This document shows positions 37,301 to 47,590 of a stretch of 64,000 nucleotides of DNA, piece by piece. The notes beneath the pieces were generated by a model, which did no database searches, was not told where the DNA came from, and worked only from the letters and a program-made list of their open reading frames with translations. The position numbers were made by a program, and so were the translations under genes. This stretch comes from Eucommia ulmoides (taxonomy: Eukaryota > Streptophyta > Magnoliopsida > Garryales > Eucommiaceae): assembly GCA_016647705.1 (NCBI GenBank), contig CM028333.1:16241743-16305742 (forward strand). The letters run 5' to 3'. Position 1 is the first letter of the stretch. Each line of letters begins with the position of its first letter.

Positions 37301-39427
37301 GTAGTTTGGGTAGATTAGATTAACGGTGGTTGTTAGTTTGTTAGGTATATTTTCTGTTAGGGATTTGTTTTACTATTCTGTTAGGGAGAGAAAATGGTGT
37401 GCATAAAAATGGGGTAGCAGTGGTAGAATGGGTATCAAATTATTCTGAATTGTTTTGTATTGAGTTTAGCTCATTTGGAGAGTTCCCAAGCCTCTCGAAT
37501 GCTTGGTTTGTCTTGTTATCTATTGGTTGTTCAATAAAATTCATTGTTACTGGTATGGTTCATATCAGGTTGCATCCATCTCTTGGTATTTCCTTTCATG
37601 CTCCCTTCCTTCCTCTTAAACTGTGAATGATCACATTCCATTGGTAGGGAGTGCAAGAAAAGTTGCAGGTTCTGAAGAAAAAGTTGGTAGATGGAGAATT
37701 CAATGCCCTTGGTGAGATCCGACGGACGGTATTAGAGCTTGAGGCACCACCTGCTTTGGTATGTCCTTTCTTTCCTTAAACTGAAAGGCTTCACATTTGG
37801 ATTTAGAAGTTTTTTAAGTCTTCTTTGTGGTATCCACCTAAAGATGAACTGGATCTAACTAATAATGGGTTTGCTTCCTTAGCAGATAATAAGGTTAATA
37901 AATTTGGTGCAGCCTTTTGTGTATTTTGGCTTAAGCTGCGAACCTTATGCCAAGAGTTATTGCAGGTTGAAGAGCTTAAAAGCAAGATGAAAAGTTCTGG
38001 AATGCCTTGGCCTGGTGATGAAGGTGAGCAGCGATGGAAGCAAGCATGGATGTCCATAAAGAAGGTATAAGACTACATTTTCTTAGTGCAAAAACAGTTG
38101 ATCCATCTCGAGAAAATGTCTTTTTTCATTCTTGCCGCTTTCCAGGTTTGGGCTTCAAAGTGGAACGAGAGAGCATACTTCAGCACAAGAAAAGTGAAAC
38201 TAGATCACGACTATCTTTGCATGGCTGTTCTTGTTCAGGAAATCATAAATGCTGATTATGCATTTGTGATCCACACTACTAATCCATCTTCAGGAGATTC
38301 TACTGAAATATATGCTGAGGTAATATATAAAAAACCATGCTCTATCCTACCAAACGAGTCCTTATTTTGATTACTTTGACAATGCCCTTCTGGCACAGGT
38401 GGTGAAAGGGCTTGGAGAAACTCTGGTTGGAGCTTATCCAGGTCGTGCTTTGAGTTTTATATGCAAGAAAAATGATCTTCACGCACCTCAGGTACTATTA
38501 CACCATATTTATGATTTAATTATCTTCTTCTTTTTCAACGTTAGAATGCGTAATAGATCAGTAAATTTATGTGTCTTTTAACGTTCATGATTCTGATTGT
38601 TTTTCAGATTTTGGGTTACCCGAGCAAACCCATTGGCCTTTTCATAAGACGGTCTATTATCTTCCGATCTGATTCCAATGGTGAAGATCTGGAGGGTTAT
38701 GCTGGTGCTGGACTTTATGACAGGTACCTTCCTCAAAATCTGTATATCTATCTCATAAACTATGACACCGTTTGATAACACTTTTGTTAAAGTAAAAGGA
38801 CAGTAGAAAAAGAACGAGACGGCTTAACTATTGTATTAATCTCTCCCTCTATTTATAATAGAAATTAGAAAACAATGCAAGAAACCCTAAACAGTAAAAG
38901 AAGGACATAAATACCTCTTTAACAACTTTTTTAAGTGATTTTTTTTTTTTCGCTTAGCAATACTTAATTCAAAAGTCGGGTCAGCTACATAGATCTTTTT
39001 GGCTTTTGCGCGATAAGATCTTTCAAGGGTAAAAAATACTTCTAATTTTTTCGTTTTACTTTTTAGTAAAAGTATTTTTTTGACATATTTACATTTTTGA
39101 TTGTGAAAGGTCCTTTAAAAAAAATGTTACCAGTGGTGTCTTGAAATGGTTATTGATAGTCCTTTAAATTTGTGAAGCGAACCATGTTTGAATTTATCCC
39201 CCAAAAAACACTTGTTTCGCAGTGTGCCGATGGATGAAGAAGAGAAGGTGGTGGTTGATTACTCATCTGACCCGCTGATCACCGACAGTAACTTCCGCCA
39301 GTCGATCCTTTCTTGCATAGCTCAGGCTGGAAATGCGATTGAGGAGCTATACGGGTCTCCTCAAGACATTGAAGGTGTAGTGAGGGACGGGAAAATCTAC
39401 GTTGTTCAGACAAGACCACAGATGTGA
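25340..39427 (+). CDS. GWD1: Alpha-glucan, water dikinase, chloroplastic
   Basis: GWD1 (SEX1/R1) transfers the beta-phosphate of ATP to the C6 position of glucosyl residues in amylopectin, releasing inorganic phosphate from the gamma position. This opens starch granules to amylases in plastids. The predicted protein is about 1465 residues, like potato R1. Residues 1 to about 82 form a basic, Ser/Thr-rich transit peptide. The first CBM45-type starch-binding domain (about 95-230) contains DGLFLHWGA and the second (about 437-550) LILHWALAKRQGEW. Between them a DLVQIQAY.RWE unit occurs twice. The catalytic phosphohistidine is the His of LSHVSVRARN, residue about 1070, codon 35578-35580. The C-terminal PPDK-like nucleotide-binding domain (about 1130-1465) includes IFRSDSNGEDLEGYAGAG and ends VVQTRPQM. 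All 32 introns preserve frame. The start follows the MSNSV start of Arabidopsis SEX1; an ATG two codons further in is equally possible. Nothing looks broken. Confidence 0.97.
25767..25955. repeat. Diverged repeat, copy 1, in GWD1 intron 1
   Basis: Shares with 26755-26975 the words acattcaaacaat, aacgagactt, acttaaaatcatat, aagtggagtaact and catatatagactactttggg. The order of the two halves differs between copies, so one copy may be circularly permuted or rearranged. Confidence 0.65.
26000..26418 (+). mobile_element. TRIM retrotransposon, GWD1 intron 1
   Basis: Terminal-repeat retrotransposon in miniature. Its LTR-like ends (about 115 bp) carry aatcccacgtcgcttgtg and ttttgagagtaagttagg. A primer site like TGGTATCAGAG follows the left end, and the interior contains an internally repeated unit starting ttgaatcccacattgatgtt. 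It is flanked by the target duplication TAGTT (25995-25999 and 26419-26423). It has no coding capacity. It is one of four copies in this gene. Confidence 0.85.
26755..26975. repeat. Diverged repeat, copy 2, in GWD1 intron 1
   Basis: Partner of 25767-25955. It extends further with gatgtgggattctaacaccc and a small hairpin acgtgcaatttcgccttgcacgt (inverted acgtgcaa / ttgcacgt). Confidence 0.65.
27454..27885 (+). mobile_element. TRIM retrotransposon, GWD1 intron 3
   Basis: Same family as the intron 1 copy. It starts TGTTGAATCCCA, the primer site TGGTATCAGAG follows the left LTR, and the right LTR ends TTTTTACA. Flanks are catac and catat, a near-match target duplication. Internally it repeats the gttgaat(a)cc..gatgttggg unit twice before the right LTR. 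Confidence 0.85.
28207..28300 (+). repeat. Duplicated acceptor/exon start in GWD1 intron 5
   Basis: The phrase ttttgttggca(a/g)g followed by aagaataatggtg occurs twice, about 69 bases apart (near 28205 and 28274). The second copy is the real acceptor and start of exon 6. The first is an intronic duplicate that still has an AG and could act as a weak decoy. Confidence 0.8.
28437..29077 (+). other. GC-AG intron 6 of GWD1
   Basis: Exon 6 ends AAG and the intron begins GCAAGT, the standard form of a GC donor (AG|GCAAGT). The acceptor is ttcatag at 29071-29077. Joining 28436 to 29078 gives QEKKEYEAARTEL, which matches the family. No in-frame GT donor nearby restores this. Confidence 0.88.
28452..28884 (+). 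mobile_element. TRIM retrotransposon, GWD1 intron 6
   Basis: Same family. It begins tattgtatcccacg and ends ttttttgca, with the exact target duplication GATGT at 28447-28451 and 28885-28889. The primer site tggtatcaaa is degenerate. It inserted about ten bases after the GC splice donor, so the native intron was only about 200 bases. Confidence 0.88.
30950..31682 (+). mobile_element. Tandem TRIM, GWD1 intron 13
   Basis: Three main LTR copies (30950-31064, 31335-31450 and 31568-31682) plus a partial copy (31284-31334) are separated by two interiors, giving an LTR-interior-LTR-interior-LTR form. The whole is flanked by one exact target duplication ATATG (30945-30949 and 31683-31687). Primer-site words (tggtatcagagcc) follow LTR copies one and two, and G-rich tracts precede the next LTRs. 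No coding sequence. Confidence 0.9.
33975..34372. mobile_element. Possible foldback element, GWD1 intron 21
   Basis: The left end has gcgtttggtaaacatatttc and the right end the inverted-like gaaatagaaaaaccgaaaca followed by accaaccaaacacc. This makes intron 21 unusually long (912 bases). The ends are too degenerate to assign a family. Confidence 0.35.
35631..35978. mobile_element. hAT-like MITE, GWD1 intron 24
   Basis: The left end GGCACCTTTTGATAACACTT and the complement of the right end, GGGCATCGTTTGGTATTATT, form imperfect inverted termini. Inner words such as gtaaaagtacctttt pair with aggtactttt. The same terminus occurs at 38764. An 8-base target duplication was not evident. Confidence 0.5.
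36913..37238 (-). mobile_element. Second-family TRIM, GWD1 intron 27
   Basis: Minus-strand miniature LTR element. LTR-like copies at 36913-37030 and 37131-37238 share tctcaacc.caaa.gtta, ttcatga and ataaacccaac words. Between them, next to the right copy, lies ctctgataccag, the complement of a tRNA-Met primer site. LTRs on the minus strand begin TGTTGGGTTTATC. The two LTRs are clearly diverged and no target duplication was fixed. It is unrelated in sequence to the TRIMs in introns 1, 3, 6 and 13. Confidence 0.7.
38764..39140. mobile_element. hAT-like MITE, GWD1 intron 32
   Basis: The left end GACACCGTTTGATAACACTT and the complement of the right end, GACACCACTGGTAACATTTT, are inverted termini. 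The interior is AT-rich with no coding sequence. Same terminal type as the intron 24 element. Confidence 0.55.
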
Positions 39428-41316
39428 TCCCACTTCTCCAACTATTAACTTTGTAAGAAACAAAGAGTTTGACAGCGGCTTATATATGTATCCGTGAACT
39501 TAGTTATTGCTTAAATTATAGTTTTCCGCAAGGGAGGGTTGGTCAAACGAGGATTCAGGAGACAGAAAGGATGCCAAATTGTTGGACTTCGCACACAAAA
39601 TTCGTCAGATCTCTGATAATTACGGGGTTGACTTTTGCTGCCTTGCTGGTATATTTATTCAAATCTATGCTAAATATTTGTTTTGAGATTTGTTTTAATT
39701 TTTTTATTCGCAGATGATAAAAAATAAATAAATGTGGCTCTTCAAGATCGAGATGAATGGGTCAACTATCTTTGAGATTGTCAGTTCTAAACCTGTAAAG
39801 TATCAAAATTGTGTAGCTTATGAATGGAGAAAATAACCTTTTTCCCCCTGCCGGTGGCTTCTTGTTGATTATCCCAGGAGATGACAGTTTTAGAACTTTA
39901 ACTGCATGCATAAAAAATAAAAATAAATAAATAAATAAAATTAAAAATAAAGAAGAAGAAAGATCAGGGAAAAGGTGATTATTTCCAAGTTGTTAAGGTT
40001 TGTTTGGCTTGAACTGTGAAACGATTTTCTCTTTTATTGACTGAACACTGTTTTTTGAAACTATGGTGATGTTTTCTTTTCTTTTTTTTTTTTATTCACA
40101 GAAATCTGTTTTTGTTCCCAAAAAATTATATAAATAGAAATTTGGAAACAATTTGTTCTTAAATATTGAGAACAGATCAAAAACCTAGGAAGCACAGACA
40201 CTTGCTGAAGGGTTGCAGTACGTTTGTGGAACACATTGGATATGGACAGGCGATGGACACGGCGAGACACATACGGGACATGTGTTGGAGTGTCCTTGAG
40301 AATTAAAAAAACAAACTTCGAATCGAACACGTCACGGACATGCACGGACCCATCAATGATGTCATGGTGATGTTTAATAGTTTAACAACGTATAGGGTAA
40401 CAAATGTAAATAAACTACTTACAACATGAGATTGACTATATTACCCTAAACTCTTTTTTTATTTATTATTTTAGTAGGATTTATATTACTTACTTCTCCT
40501 GTCATTTTGCGAACCTGATTTATATCCCTTGGTGTATTGGGATTTATTTCTTGATAAAATTGGGGAAGATCTTAAATCCACCTCTCTATCTAGTTCGTCT
40601 TTTGGGTGGTAGGAGATTTGTTTTGTGAACGGCTTAAAATTTTCAATAATTGCTACTGTGTTTTTTAAAGGACGTCTCAAAAATTTAATGCTTGTTTTTT
40701 CAAATACTCCAAACTTGTCTGTATATGATCTGTGTGTTGAAAATAAACTTGAGCATGATAAATATGATTTTGATAATAAGAAAGATTTTGATTTGAAAGA
40801 AAGTGAAATAATGTGACTCATCTCATCTAGAAATCCATTCATGAACTTATGGCATTCTTCGATACAGGTTGTCAAACTCTTTCCACCATTGAAAGACTAT
40901 TTCTTCCAAGCCACCATCCAAAAACTAATCGGCTAGACAATCTGTCATAAAGTAAAAACATTACCCAAAAAAAGTCTTTATCTGAAAGGTCATCCTCTAA
41001 AAATTCATTATTCAAATGACCCATCTAACGGCTAGACAATCATTTATAAAGTAATGCCACAACCCCAAAAAAGATTTTTCATGATCAAATATTTGTCCAT
41101 TCAATGGCTAAGCAATCTGTCATAAAACAAAGTCATTATCCCCAAAACCTTTTGTTGTCAAATAAGCTTGCCCAACATATAAAGATGCTAAGAAAAAAAT
41201 AAAAATAAAAAAAATAAAATAAAAAATAAAAAAATAGAAGCGTCTTTATTTCAGTTTCTCAAAATTTCATTCTCGAAAAACTTGTTCGAATATGCTTTAG
41301 TTGAAGAGTGTCATCT
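39428..41316. other. GWD1 3' UTR and downstream flank
   Basis: The 3' UTR probably ends within about 300-400 bases of the stop; AATAAA-type words occur near 39724. Further on are an A-rich patch (39915-39960), a repeat-like segment rich in ggacacg/cggacatg words (40200-40370), and open frames at 40486-40875 without recognisable domains. Confidence 0.45.
40927..41155. repeat. Three-copy tandem repeat
   Basis: The phrase cggctagacaatctgtcataaagta recurs in diverged form at about 40927, 41026 and 41103, each followed by a ccccaaaa-like word. Periods are about 99 and 77 bases. Confidence 0.65.
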
Positions 41317-41828
41317 TGTGACACCCATTTTGGAGAAAAATCTTAAATATCATCCAAATCTTATTTGTTATGTTCAAATCAAAATCAACACAGAAAATCA
41401 TATAAGAAAATAATGGATATTTGGAAGAATAAACTTTAAAATTTTGTGTGTTTTTTGGTAATGCAGTTGTAATAGTTGATTAAAATGCAAAGCATATAGG
41501 GGTTCTAGATCCCAAGTGTCGAAATTAATCGCAATACCCAAGAAAATCAAACCGAATTTGTACCACAAAGGTCAGAGTAAAATACTCTTTTCAATCTCCT
41601 CAATGGGTCTAAGACAAAATCTCACTAAATTCAAAGGGAGGGAAGGGTCCCAAATTGTAAACATAGCTTAAAAAAAATAAAAATTTGTGTATATAATAAA
41701 AAAAATAAAAATAAAATAAAAATATTTTCAATACTTGTCTGTATATAATTCTTACATGGGTTGATTGTTTTTTTACCATTTGATATGCATATTATTGAAT
41801 ATTTGTGTTCTGGCAAAAAAGGGGCAAT

Positions 41829-42235
41829 ATGTGAATTATGCTAGACCTGATCTTTGGTGTAATGCCGAGGTACGTAGGCAACCTAATAAGGTTTGGTAAT
41901 CCAAATGTGACATTCCATCTGATTCCTCATTCATATCTATGAACTATGCTAGACGTGATCCTTAGTGTAATGCCGAGGTACGTAGGCAACCTAATAAGGT
42001 TCGGTTATCCAAGTGCGACATTCCATCTGATTCCTCATTCACATCAGTGAACTACGCTAGACATGATCCTTGGTGTAATGCCGAGGTATATAGGCAACCT
42101 ATCAAGGTTCGGTCATCTAAGTACGACATCCCATAAACCTTCATTCACATCAGTGAACTATGCTAAATTTGATTATCGGCGCAATGTTAACGTACGTCGG
42201 TAACCTGTAAAGGTTCGGTAATTAAAGTATCAGCT
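41829..42235. repeat. Four-copy tandem repeat, about 105-bp unit
   Basis: Each unit carries gtgaactatgctagac, tggtgtaatgccgaggtacg, taggcaacct and ggttcggt. The first three units are close; the fourth is more diverged. Lies in the Ogre-like LTR. Confidence 0.9.
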
Positions 42236-42330
42236 CCAGACTGGGTTACATTATATGGATTTTGTATTTATTATTTTTTGCGTCGAGGGAATTTTTAAAC
42301 TTGCCAGCTGGGGCACATTTCACATATAAC

Positions 42331-43700
42331 ATTTTATCTTGCATTGCCTATCTGAGATGGCCTTTTATTTTGCATTTACCTTTTTGTGATGGCTCATCTT
42401 GTATTGCCTTTCTGTAATGACTTTTTATTTTATATTTGCCTTTCCATGATGATTTTTTATTTTGCACTACTTCTCCGTGATGGCTCATATATTTTTTATT
42501 GCCTCTTTATGACGACTCATCTTACATTGCCTCTCCGTAATGGATTTTAATTTTTGCATTCGTTTCTTCGTGATGACCCATATATTCTACATTGCCTCTC
42601 CATGACAGCTCATCTTTCATTGCCTCTCTGTGATGGTTTTTAATTTTTGCATTCACCTCTTCGTGATGGCTCATATATTCTGCATTGCCTCTTCGTGAAG
42701 ACTCAACTTGCATTGTCTCTTCGTGATGATAATTTATTTTGCATTCGTCTTTCCGTGATGGCTCACATTTTGCATTACTTTTCCGTGATGGCTTTTAATT
42801 TTTGCATTGCCTCTCTGTGATGGCTCATATATTCTGCACTGCCTCTCTATGATGACTTATATATTTTGTATTACCTCTGTGACTATTCATCTTGTATTAC
42901 CTCTCTGTGATGACCCTTTATTTTGCATTCGCCTCTTTGTGATGGCTTATACATTTTGCATTGCCTTTCCGTGATGGCTTATACATCTTACATTACCTTT
43001 CCGTGATGGTTTTTAATTTTTGCATTCACCTATCCATGATGGCTAATATATTTTGCACTGTCTCTTCGTGATGACTCATAAATTTTGCATTGGCTCTCCG
43101 TGGTAGCCCTTTATTTTGTATTCGCCTCGCCATGATGGCTCATACATTTTACATTGTCTTTCCGTGATGACTTTTAATTTTTGCATTCGCCTCTCTATGA
43201 TGGCTCATATATTCTGCATCACCTCTCCATGACGGCTCATCTTGCATTACCTCTCCGTGATGGACTTTTTTTTGCAACTGCCTTTTCGTGATGGCTTATA
43301 CATTTTACATTGCCTTTCCGTGATAGCTCATCTTGCATTGCCTCTTCGTGATGGTTCATATATTTTGCATTGTCTCTCCGTGATGGCTTATCTTGCATTA
43401 CCTCTCAGTAATGACTTTTAATTTTTGTATTTGCCTCTCTGTGATGGCTAATATATTCTACATTTTCTCTCCGTGATGGCTCATATATTTTGCATTGTCT
43501 CTCTATAATGGCTCATCTTGCATTGCCTTTCCGTGATGACCCTTTATTTTGCATTCACCTCTCCGTGATGGTTCATACATTTTGCATTGCCTCTCTATGA
43601 TGACTTTTAATTTTTGCATTCGTCTCTTCGTGACGGCTCATATATTCTGCATTGTCTCTCTGTGATGACTCATACATTTTGTATTACCTCTCTGTGATGG
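42331..43700. repeat. Minisatellite of about forty 30-35-bp units
   Basis: The core cctctccgtgatggctcat is repeated with variable linkers (ttgcattg, tattttgcatt, ttttaatttttgcattcg) for nearly 1.4 kb. Two or three unit types alternate. It is part of the Ogre-like LTR and non-coding. Confidence 0.93.
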
Positions 43701-44234
43701 CTTCAATTTTAGAGAAAGAGAGAGTCTTGAAAAAAATTTGGATGTGCTGTAGGGGGATTTGGAGAGAAATTTGTTGGGAGAGTTCTTATTAGAGGGAGAT
43801 TTTTTTTTTTTTTGAAAGAAATCTTTGTGAGAGTGAATTTTTTTAGAGAATTCTTGCTAGAGGATTTGGAGAGAGAGTTTGAGGAGACCATTTTTTTGTA
43901 ATTTTTCTTTTTCTTTATCTTCTTTCATTTCTCTTTTATTTTTCTTTATTTCTTCATCAAATCTTGAGGGAGATCGTTCCCCTCAATATTTTGATAAAAT
44001 AAAAACAAGTCGTTATTATAACGAAATTTCGGTTTGTAAATTTAATTTTTTTTTTTAAAAAAAAAACTTGTGAAAAATATAATGTGTTATAAAAACAAGA
44101 TGAAAATCTCACAACCTTCTACTTGAGCGGTTTAGGTTTAGAAAGGAGATTGCTCTCCTCGATAGGTAAATTAATGGACTTAAAATTGGACAAAACTTAA
44201 AAGGACATTCCTCTGGAATACTTAAAAATCAGTT

Positions 44235-44455
44235 TATGTTTCTGCATTTATTTTCCTATTCTGTGCCTTTCCGCGCTTTTATTTTGTTGTATTTATTTTC
44301 TGTTAAGCGTCTTTCCACGCTTTTATTTTGTTGTACATATTTTTTATTTGGCGCATTTTTGCGCTTTATTTTTTGTTTTATTTATTTTTCTGTTCCACGT
44401 CTGTCCGTGCTTTTATTTTCCTATTTTGCGTCTTTCCGTGCTTTTTATTTCTATG
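44235..44455. repeat. T-rich tandem repeat, about 45-55-bp unit
   Basis: About five copies with cgtctttccgcgcttttatttt as the consensus and t-rich linkers (gttgtatttattttctgt). It lies within the Ogre-like LTR. Confidence 0.75.
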
Positions 44456-44669
44456 TATTATTATTATTATGTTTATGTAAATATTTATTTCTTTTACATA
44501 AAAAAATAAAAGAAATGAATTGATATTTATTGTTATAAAAAAAATTAAAAAAATCCAAAAAAAATGAAAAATAGCAAAAAACAAAAATTAAAAAAAACAA
44601 AAAATCTTAACTTATAACTCGAGACATTAAAACCCGCACGGGGGTCATTCTTATTAAATTATCAATATT

Positions 44670-45215
44670 TTATAAGCGATCATATTGGGGGTGAACATTT
44701 CAAAAATAAAGAAAAAAAAATTATTTTTCTATTTTATTTCAAGAAAATAAAAAAAATAAAAAAAAAGTTTTCTACATATTTTTTGTTTAAAAAAAGAAAC
44801 AAAAAATATTTTCTAAGAAGAGATTTCAAAAAATCAAATAAAATATTCGGATTTAAATTTTCATTGGACTTATTTGGATAAGCTACCATCTATAGACATG
44901 TATCTTAGAGTGCTTAACACCTTCCCTGAATTTAACTGATCCCTGAACTCTTAAAAACGAATCTCTGATTAGACCGTGCTTTTTGGAGTCAAAATTTTAT
45001 TTAAGCCATTTTTCAATTTTTTTTTCTTCAAAAATCGGTGACCTAGTACATAATTTAAAACTCAATGGTGCTTGACGACTTCTTTTTTTAAAATTGGCTT
45101 AAGTACTTTTTACGAGAAAATCGACGCTTTAAAAAACCTTTCTCTGTTAAGCTTATATTTTATATTTATTCGTATTATTTTTCTGAAAAATCAGGGCGCG
45201 TCATTTGGTAAGTTG
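44670..45215. repeat. Direct repeat A in Ogre-like LTR
   Basis: Shares with 45548-47367 (solo LTR excluded) the words catattggggg, aaataaaatattcgga, cctaacaccttccc-like text, gaccgtg, tttaagcc, aaaaccttt and gggcgcgtc. The same LTR end is therefore present twice. Only the second copy is followed by a good primer site. Confidence 0.7.
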
Positions 45216-45562
45216 TTTCATTGTATTTTACTTAAGTTTTGGTGTAATTAATTTTAACAAAACACATTTTTCGTGATATTTCATTGATTCTCATTTTCAT
45301 AGAATTTAAGAAAATGTCAAATTAGAATTTCTTTAAATTAATTGGGCAAATTAGGAAAGTAGACATTTCGTGATATTGCATTTATAGAAAATAATATAAT
45401 ATTTCATATTGTTTTGCATGTTAAGTTTTTGCATCACTTAGAAAATATTTAGATTGATTTATCTACTTAAATTAATGAATTTCATCGGAAATGTACATAA
45501 AACTACCCCCTGAGGACTATTTTTGTCGAATTAATATTTACTAACAGGTCATATTGGGGGAA

Positions 45563-46921
45563 TGATAGGTAAAATTTATCTATCGATTTTCAAACCGAAT
45601 TTAATAGTTTTTTAGTATTCTTATAATATTTTAATTCATTTTTATTTATTTTTGTTTCAACCAGGGGTTAGGAGAGAAAACGGTCGAAGAACGAGCAAAT
45701 CGGTAGGAAATTGGGTAAAAAATGATCAAGAGGATCAATTGTTAAAGCAACAGTTTCACCGATGCAGCGGTCAACCTACCACTGCAGCGGTGAAACAACA
45801 GAGAGTTCCCTAAGTTTCTGATCGCTCACTGCTGCAGTGGTGAGATCCACCACTGCAGCGGTGAAAAAATAGAAAGCCTACCAATATGCCCACCGCTGCA
45901 GCGATCAATGGCCACCTGTTTTAGATATTTTCTAGATATTTTGTTTTTGTTCCCATTTGTTTCTGGTTCGTTCCCACTTTTGTAAGAACATTTAGAGAGT
46001 GTTTTTGGAGTGTTCTAAAAGGCTCTCAACCAACCAAAGAGGAGGAATACAATTGGAGAAGAGAAAACAAGATTGGAGTAATTTTTTCGGACGCCACTTT
46101 CAGATAACGGCTATTCTCCCTTATTTCTCTCTTTATTCTTAAATTGTTTTTGGTTATTTGAACATGCATATATGGATTATTGTTGAATATATGGTTATGG
46201 CCAAGAGCTAAACACTGATTATCTATGGGATTGATGTAGTTTACTAATATACGTTGTTTGAGTAAATCATGTTTCGTTAACGATTGTTTATCTTTATTCG
46301 ATTGTGTTTACCATTCTTTTACCTCCGTAATATGCTTGTTATGATATTGTGGTTGATTTGAGAATATGAGATTTGACACTCGGAAGAGGTAACCCCAGAT
46401 TCGGACTAGGGTTTAAACACAACGTGACAATCTAATGACCCGGGAGGGCATTAGAAAATATGCAGTTCATGAAGTTGGGGCGAGACTCATGTGACCAAGT
46501 GTTGTATAGACGCTCGAGTGGGACTTCGACGTTGATGCGAAATCACATATTCATTTACTTTACACTCGGGAGAGGTAGTGAGTGAGTTTTCGATACCTAG
46601 ATTGTCAGATAGTTTCAACACCGTTAATGTAAATTGGATTGGATCAAACACGTATACGTAAATAAAGTTAATCCCTAGATAATCTATTCCTATATAATAT
46701 ATTTAATATTATAGTTTAATTAATTATTAATTTAGTATATTATTTATAAAAAATAAAAACCCAATTTTTATCGCCTAAATAAAGTTCGGTTATGATAATC
46801 GCGGTACTTAGTGACAATTTAATACAATCTCTGTGGATACGATAACTCTTCTCATTCACTATTCTATAAAACTTGACCCGTACACTTGCGATGAAAGTAG
46901 CGAAATAATATTCCGCTACCA
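45563..46921 (+). mobile_element. Solo LTR inserted in the Ogre-like LTR
   Basis: Begins TGATAGGTAAAA and ends CCGCTACCA, flanked by GGAA on both sides (45559-45562 and 46922-46925). Removing it restores the text seen in repeat A (ggggg..aacatt..c). It contains several CTGCAG-centred palindromes (45755-45905) and ends with cccgtacacttgcg, a phrase common near plant LTR ends. No internal genes are present, so it is a recombined remnant. Family not assigned. Confidence 0.75.
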
Positions 46922-47590
46922 GGAAACATTCCTAAAAATACCAAAAAATTGTCTCGTCTTATTTTTGAAAAATACTGAAAATATTTAGTAAAGAAGAAAG
47001 GACTTGAAAATAAAAATAAAATATTCGGACTTAAATTAATTGTATTTAATTGGATATAAGGTATCGTTTTCGGATGGACGTCTTGAGGTACCTAACACCT
47101 TCCCGAGCATAACCGACCCCTCGAGCTCTTTAAATGAATATTTGGTTTGACCGTGTTTCAGAGTCAATTTTTACTTAAGCCTTTTAATTTATTTTCTAAA
47201 AATCTGGTGACATAGCACACTATTTAAATCCAATGTCAGGTGGAGACTCCTTATTTTTAAAATGACCTAAGTATTTTTTTGAGAAAACCGACACTTTAAA
47301 AACCCTTTCTCATTTACTATTTATTATTTAATATCCTTTTTCTTTCAAAAAATCGGGGCGCGTCTACTGGTGACTCCACTAGGGATAGTTAGAGGGTCGA
47401 GCCTAATTTGTCTAAATAAGTCTAACTAATCCAAGTTCAAATGTTATATTTTATTTTTGTAAATAGGTTGTGATATGATGAATCGATGATATCTTAGGAA
47501 ATCTTAAAAACCAAATAAGTTCAAAGTTTCTAATACTGATGAGAATTAGGATAGAATTTTCATGAATATGATTTGTTTGATCGGGCCTAG

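Larger units (their letters stand above)
25340..39427 (+). other. GWD1: GWD1 exon map (33 coding exons)
   Basis: Coding exons, fixed by homology, splice sites and phase: 25340-25609, 27128-27169, 27285-27394, 27929-28007, 28102-28193, 28283-28436, 29078-29302, 29416-29754, 29855-29962, 30101-30196, 30298-30435, 30568-30656, 30778-30912, 31897-32059, 32309-32398, 32472-32657, 32742-32804, 32888-32950, 33046-33105, 33543-33695, 33796-33879, 34792-34968, 35049-35155, 35394-35607, 36063-36166, 36274-36406, 36509-36634, 37648-37758, 37966-38064, 38146-38319, 38399-38491, 38608-38723, 39223-39427 (TGA at 39425-39427). The sum is 4398 bases. All introns are GT-AG except the one after 28436, which is GC-AG. 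Least certain are the 42-base second exon and the exact edges at 36166/36274. Confidence 0.92.
41317..47367 (+). repeat. 5' LTR of an Ogre/Tat-like Gypsy element
   Basis: It starts TGTGACACCC and ends near 47367, directly before a primer site matching tRNA-Arg (TGGTGACTCCACTAGGGA, 47368-47385), the hallmark of Ogre/Tat elements. The words acgtaggcaacctaataagg and ggttcggt (41870-42220) are typical of such LTRs. It contains four tandem or direct-repeat regions and a nested solo LTR (45563-46921), so its own length is about 4.7 kb, within the Ogre range. The 3' LTR is outside the window. The left border is inferred from the TG start and element size. Confidence 0.65.

Noticed and set aside
40486-40875. 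129-residue minus-strand open frame downstream of GWD1
   Set aside because: No recognised domain; a competing + strand frame overlaps it and neither has splice or promoter support. It may be an old element fragment.
42331-43700. Regularly spaced repeats considered as a CRISPR-like array
   Set aside because: Units are contiguous and degenerate with no unique spacers, and the host is a plant; it is a minisatellite in an LTR.
44236-44523. Hydrophobic, Phe/Leu/Tyr-rich frame resembling a membrane protein
   Set aside because: It is a translation of a T-rich tandem repeat inside an LTR; periodic residues follow the DNA repeat.
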